A stretch of 64,000 nucleotides of DNA from Brachybacterium tyrofermentans. GTDB taxonomy: Bacteria; Actinomycetota; Actinomycetes; Actinomycetales; Dermabacteraceae. The notes under the pieces are model-generated. The model was given only the letters and a program-made list of their open reading frames with translations. It made no database searches and was not told the origin of the DNA. Both the position numbers and the translations under genes were made by a program. Shown in pieces: positions 61,503 through 64,000 of the stretch (position 1 is the stretch's first letter; the number at the start of each line of letters is the position of its first letter). The stretch is taken from the NCBI RefSeq assembly GCF_014897585.1, contig NZ_JABUXW010000011.1, forward strand, positions 62,001 through 126,000, in the 5' to 3' direction.

Positions 61503-62897
61503 ATGCTGAGCACCGCGCTGCTCGTCCTCATCCCGCTGGGCCTGGCCTCGCTGGTCGTCTCGTCCCTGCTGATGGCCGTGGACGGCGCCTACCTCACGGT
61601 CTCCCGCGGTGCGCTGGAGAAGAGCCTGGCCGAGCATCCCGAGTCCGTGCGGACCCGGGTGCTCGGCCAGCACTCCGACACCGCCCGCACCCTCCTGTCC
61701 GTGTCGCTCGGGAGGATGCTCGCCGAGGCGGTGACCGTCACCGCGATCGCCGGCATCGCCTTCATGGGGGCCGACCGTCTCGGGATCGGCGCCAGCTGGC
61801 TCGCGCCGACGGTGGTGACCGTCGTCGGGGCTGCGCTGCTGCTGCTCGTGATCCTCGTGATCTCGCCGCGCACGATCGGCCGCAGCCGCCCCGAATCGGT
61901 GCTCATCTCGAGCCGCTCCGTGGTCGCTGCGGCGCGGGGAGCGCTCTGGCTGCCGGTGAGCGCGCTGACCGCGGTCGGCGCGAACCTCGCCGCCCGTCCC
62001 GGCGCGCAGGACCGAGCCGAGGACGGCGCCGAGAAGGCCCGCCAGAACGTGGACCGCGCCCTCGAGGACGAGCACGTCCAGGACGGCGAGCGGGACATGA
62101 TCCAGGGCGTCTTCGAACTGCGCGATCGGATGGTGCGCGAGCTGATGGTGCCGCGCACCGACATGGTCGCCCTCTCCTGCGATGCCTCTGCCGAGTCGGC
62201 GGTCCAGCTGTTCGTGCGCTCGGGCTTCTCCCGGATCCCGGTCATCGGCGAGAGCGTCGACGACCTGCAGGGGATGCTGTACGTCAAGGACGTCATGAAG
62301 GCGATCCACGCTCCCTGGGACCCGCGCCCGGAACGTCCGGTCTCCGAGATCATGAGGCCGGCGCGCTTCGTACCGGAGTTCGTCATGGCCGACGAGGTGC
62401 TGCGGCAGATGCAGACCAGCCACGTGCACATCACCATGGTGGTGGACGAGTACGGAGGGGTCTCCGGCATCGTCACGATCGAGGACATCCTCGAGGAGAT
62501 CGTGGGCGAGATCGCCGACGAGCACGATCCCGCCGAACCCGAGATCGAGGACCTCGGCGAGGGCCGCTACCGGGTCCCCGCCCGGGCCGGGCTGTCAGAG
62601 GTCGGGGATCTGTTCGACCTCGAGCTGGACGACGACGACATCGACAGCGTGGGCGGGCTGCTCGGCAAGGTGACCGGCCGCGTGCCGATCGTCGGCTCCC
62701 GCGCCGAGGCCTTCGGCCTGGTGCTCGAGGCGGAGAGCACCTCGGGGCGCCGCCGGCGGCTGAGCACCGTGATCGTCTCCCGGGTGAAGGACGCGCACGA
62801 CGTGCACGACGCGCAGAACCCGCAGGACGCACAGGATGTACAGCACGCGCAGGACGACATGCATGACGCCGATCAGGAGACCGCAGATGACCGATGA
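61503..62897 (+). CDS. CNNM/CorC-type hemolysin-family membrane protein
   Basis: The 464-residue protein of the CNNM/CorC family (UPF0053) is linked to magnesium and cobalt transport. The N-terminal domain has three or four membrane helices. A CBS pair (about 205-335) starts with VRELMVPRTDMVALSCD and includes VDEYGGVSGIVTIEDILEEIVGEI. The C-terminal transporter-associated domain follows. The last 35 residues are an odd Asp/Gln/His-rich repeat (VHDAQNPQDAQDVQHAQDD). The 3' end overlaps the era start by 11 bases. Confidence 0.9.
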   Translation: MLSTALLVLIPLGLASLVVSSLLMAVDGAYLTVSRGALEKSLAEHPESVRTRVLGQHSDTARTLLSVSLGRMLAEAVTVTAIAGIAFMGADRLGIGASWLAPTVVTVVGAALLLLVILVISPRTIGRSRPESVLISSRSVVAAARGALWLPVSALTAVGANLAARPGAQDRAEDGAEKARQNVDRALEDEHVQDGERDMIQGVFELRDRMVRELMVPRTDMVALSCDASAESAVQLFVRSGFSRIPVIGESVDDLQGMLYVKDVMKAIHAPWDPRPERPVSEIMRPARFVPEFVMADEVLRQMQTSHVHITMVVDEYGGVSGIVTIEDILEEIVGEIADEHDPAEPEIEDLGEGRYRVPARAGLSEVGDLFDLELDDDDIDSVGGLLGKVTGRVPIVGSRAEAFGLVLEAESTSGRRRRLSTVIVSRVKDAHDVHDAQNPQDAQDVQHAQDDMHDADQETADDR

Positions 62898-63915
62898 CCT
62901 CGACCCCACCAGCCCGGACGCCGGAGCCCCCGTCCAGCCCGACGCGCTCAGCGGGCCGGACGACCGGTCGGCGGACGGCGAGCGGCCGACGCACCGCTCG
63001 GGCTTCGTCGCCCTCGTGGGCCGGCCCAACGTCGGCAAGTCGACCCTGACCAACGCGCTGGTGGGGGAGAAGGTCGCGATCACCTCCAGCAAGCCGCAGA
63101 CCACCCGTCGCGCCATCCGCGGCATCGTCACCGGTGAGGACGCCCAGATCATCCTCGTGGACACTCCGGGCGTGCACCGCCCCCGCACCCTGCTCGGCGA
63201 GCGGCTCAACGATCTGGTGCGCGAGACCCTCGGCGAGGTCGACGTGGTCGGGTTCTGCCTGCCCGCGGATCAGAAGATCGGCCCCGGTGACCGCTTCATC
63301 GCCGAGGACCTTGTCGAGATGCGCACGGGCCGACGCGGACCGCGCGTGGTCGCGGTCGTGACCAAGACCGACCTCGTGAACCGCGACCTGCTGGCCCAGC
63401 ACCTGACGGCCGTGGACCAGCTGATGGACTTCGACGAGATCGTCCCGATCTCCGCCGTGAAGGGCGAGCAGATGGACGTGCTGCTCGAGGTGATCGCGAA
63501 GCAGCTGCCCGACGGGCCGCAGCTGTACCCGGACGACCAGCTCACCGAGGAGTCGCGTGATGATCGCATCTCCGAGCTGATCCGCGAGGCGGCCCTCGAG
63601 GGCGTGCGCGAGGAGCTGCCCCACTCGATCGCCGTGGTGGTCGAGGAGGTCGTGGAGACGGACCCCGACGACCCCTTCGTGCACGTCGAACCAGGAGAGG
63701 GCCGGCTCGTGGTGCGCGCGACCCTCTTCGTCGAGCGCGACAGCCAGAAGGGCATCATCATCGGCAAGGGCGGCTCGCGTTTGAAGGAGGTCGGCACCCA
63801 GGCTCGCGGGGAGATCAACCACCTCATCGGCCGCAAGGTGCACCTGGACCTGCGCGTCAAGGTCGCCAAGGAGTGGCAGCGCGATCCCAAGCAGCTGGGC
63901 CGCCTCGGGTTCTGA
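62887..63915 (+). CDS. era: GTPase Era
   Basis: This essential ribosome-assembly GTPase binds the 3' end of 16S rRNA. It has 342 residues with an N-terminal acidic extension of about 35. G motifs are GRPNVGKSTLTNALVG (about 45-60), the switch TTRRAIRGIV, DTPGVH and TKTDLV (Thr in place of the usual Asn of NKxD). The KH domain has GIIIGKGGSRLKEVGTQARG. ATG 62887 overlaps the upstream gene. Confidence 0.95.
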   Translation: MTDDLDPTSPDAGAPVQPDALSGPDDRSADGERPTHRSGFVALVGRPNVGKSTLTNALVGEKVAITSSKPQTTRRAIRGIVTGEDAQIILVDTPGVHRPRTLLGERLNDLVRETLGEVDVVGFCLPADQKIGPGDRFIAEDLVEMRTGRRGPRVVAVVTKTDLVNRDLLAQHLTAVDQLMDFDEIVPISAVKGEQMDVLLEVIAKQLPDGPQLYPDDQLTEESRDDRISELIREAALEGVREELPHSIAVVVEEVVETDPDDPFVHVEPGEGRLVVRATLFVERDSQKGIIIGKGGSRLKEVGTQARGEINHLIGRKVHLDLRVKVAKEWQRDPKQLGRLGF

Positions 63916-63982
63916 CCCGGCTCCGGCGTTCGCATGGTGAGCGGATCCTGACGGCCGCGGCGACGGTGCTACCGTGGCGCTC

Positions 63983-64000
63983 ATGCGTGGATCGCTGCTT
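63983..64000 (+). CDS. Start of a gene cut by the window end
   Basis: Only six codons (MRGSLL) are present. TACCGT (63970-63975) lies seven bases before the ATG, with CTGACG (63948-63953) as a possible -35 at 16 bases. That promoter is the only evidence that a leaderless gene begins here. The product is unknown. Confidence 0.35.

Noticed and set aside
61441-61509. Third leader micro-ORF overlapping the CNNM start
   Set aside because: A 22-codon ORF does overlap the start, but it has no TANNNT box or ribosome site of its own and no ATGA junction; a chance ORF is more likely.
1-64000. tRNA, rRNA, tmRNA, insertion sequence or prophage genes
   Set aside because: None could be recognised: no cloverleaf with a conserved T-loop, no transposase or phage structural domain, and gene order is conserved chromosomal.

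Overview
This window is about 64 kb of high-GC, gene-dense chromosome from a Gram-positive actinobacterium. I infer Micrococcales, probably Dermabacteraceae and Brachybacterium-like. The reasons are the GC-rich codon use, many genes that appear to start without a 5' leader behind TANNNT -10 boxes, the hrcA-dnaJ-rsmE and phoH-ybeY-corC/CNNM-era orders, and an olefin cluster with oleB and oleC fused. No rRNA, tRNA, prophage, insertion sequence or CRISPR array is visible.

Layout. 0-12.5 kb is metabolism: a GH2 glycosidase, a leaderless micro-ORF coupled to a tiny membrane protein, a POT peptide transporter, a phytoene-desaturase-like flavoprotein, a siderophore-interacting reductase with a zinc-less Tag glycosylase, a MetY-like PLP enzyme, an FMO-like flavoprotein, a LmbE deacetylase and a short transketolase. 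12.5-19.6 kb carries a sugar MFS transporter, a frameshifted Fic gene behind a perfect operator-like palindrome, metG, a HAD phosphatase and a eukaryote-type UDP-glucose pyrophosphorylase. 19.55-21.65 kb is a repeat island around one DUF559-type nuclease-like gene. 21.6-30.5 kb has a Tat-exported GH76 mannanase, an acyltransferase, PutA, a YtxH-like protein, thymidine kinase and an Eis-like acetyltransferase. 30.5-37.2 kb has a TIM-barrel epimerase, then oleA, oleBC and oleD (long-chain olefin synthesis) and a VKOR-type protein. 37.3-42 kb holds comEA, comEC, holA and rpsT. 42.2-50 kb holds a PemK-like protein, the circularly permuted ATP-grasp/alpha-E pair, lepA, a MOSC protein, hemW and a DUF1801 protein. 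50-55.5 kb holds DUF4870 and DUF3097 proteins and the CIRCE-controlled hrcA-dnaJ-rsmE. 55.5-59.4 kb has a 39-bp repeat array, a second leaderless micro-ORF coupled to a three-gene ABC-2 exporter, and an FMN reductase. 59.5-64 kb is HIT, phoH, ybeY, CNNM and era.

Three themes stand out. First, many genes have a TANNNT hexamer 6-8 bases before the start codon, so their mRNAs should begin at or next to the initiation codon. In two places this leaderless start opens a 21-23 codon ORF that ends by an ATGA overlap on the start of the next gene. Second, short tandem repeats repeatedly begin at or just after stop codons (sugar MFS, metG, UDP-glucose pyrophosphorylase, the nuclease-like gene, alpha-E, hemW, tkt), and in several of them the repeated unit contains the stop codon. 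Third, two long-loop hairpins of the same family (core GTGCGTCCTTGG) flank the nuclease-like gene. These features, not the mostly familiar protein families, are the least explained part of the window. Promoter and repeat calls were made by eye and not tested statistically.
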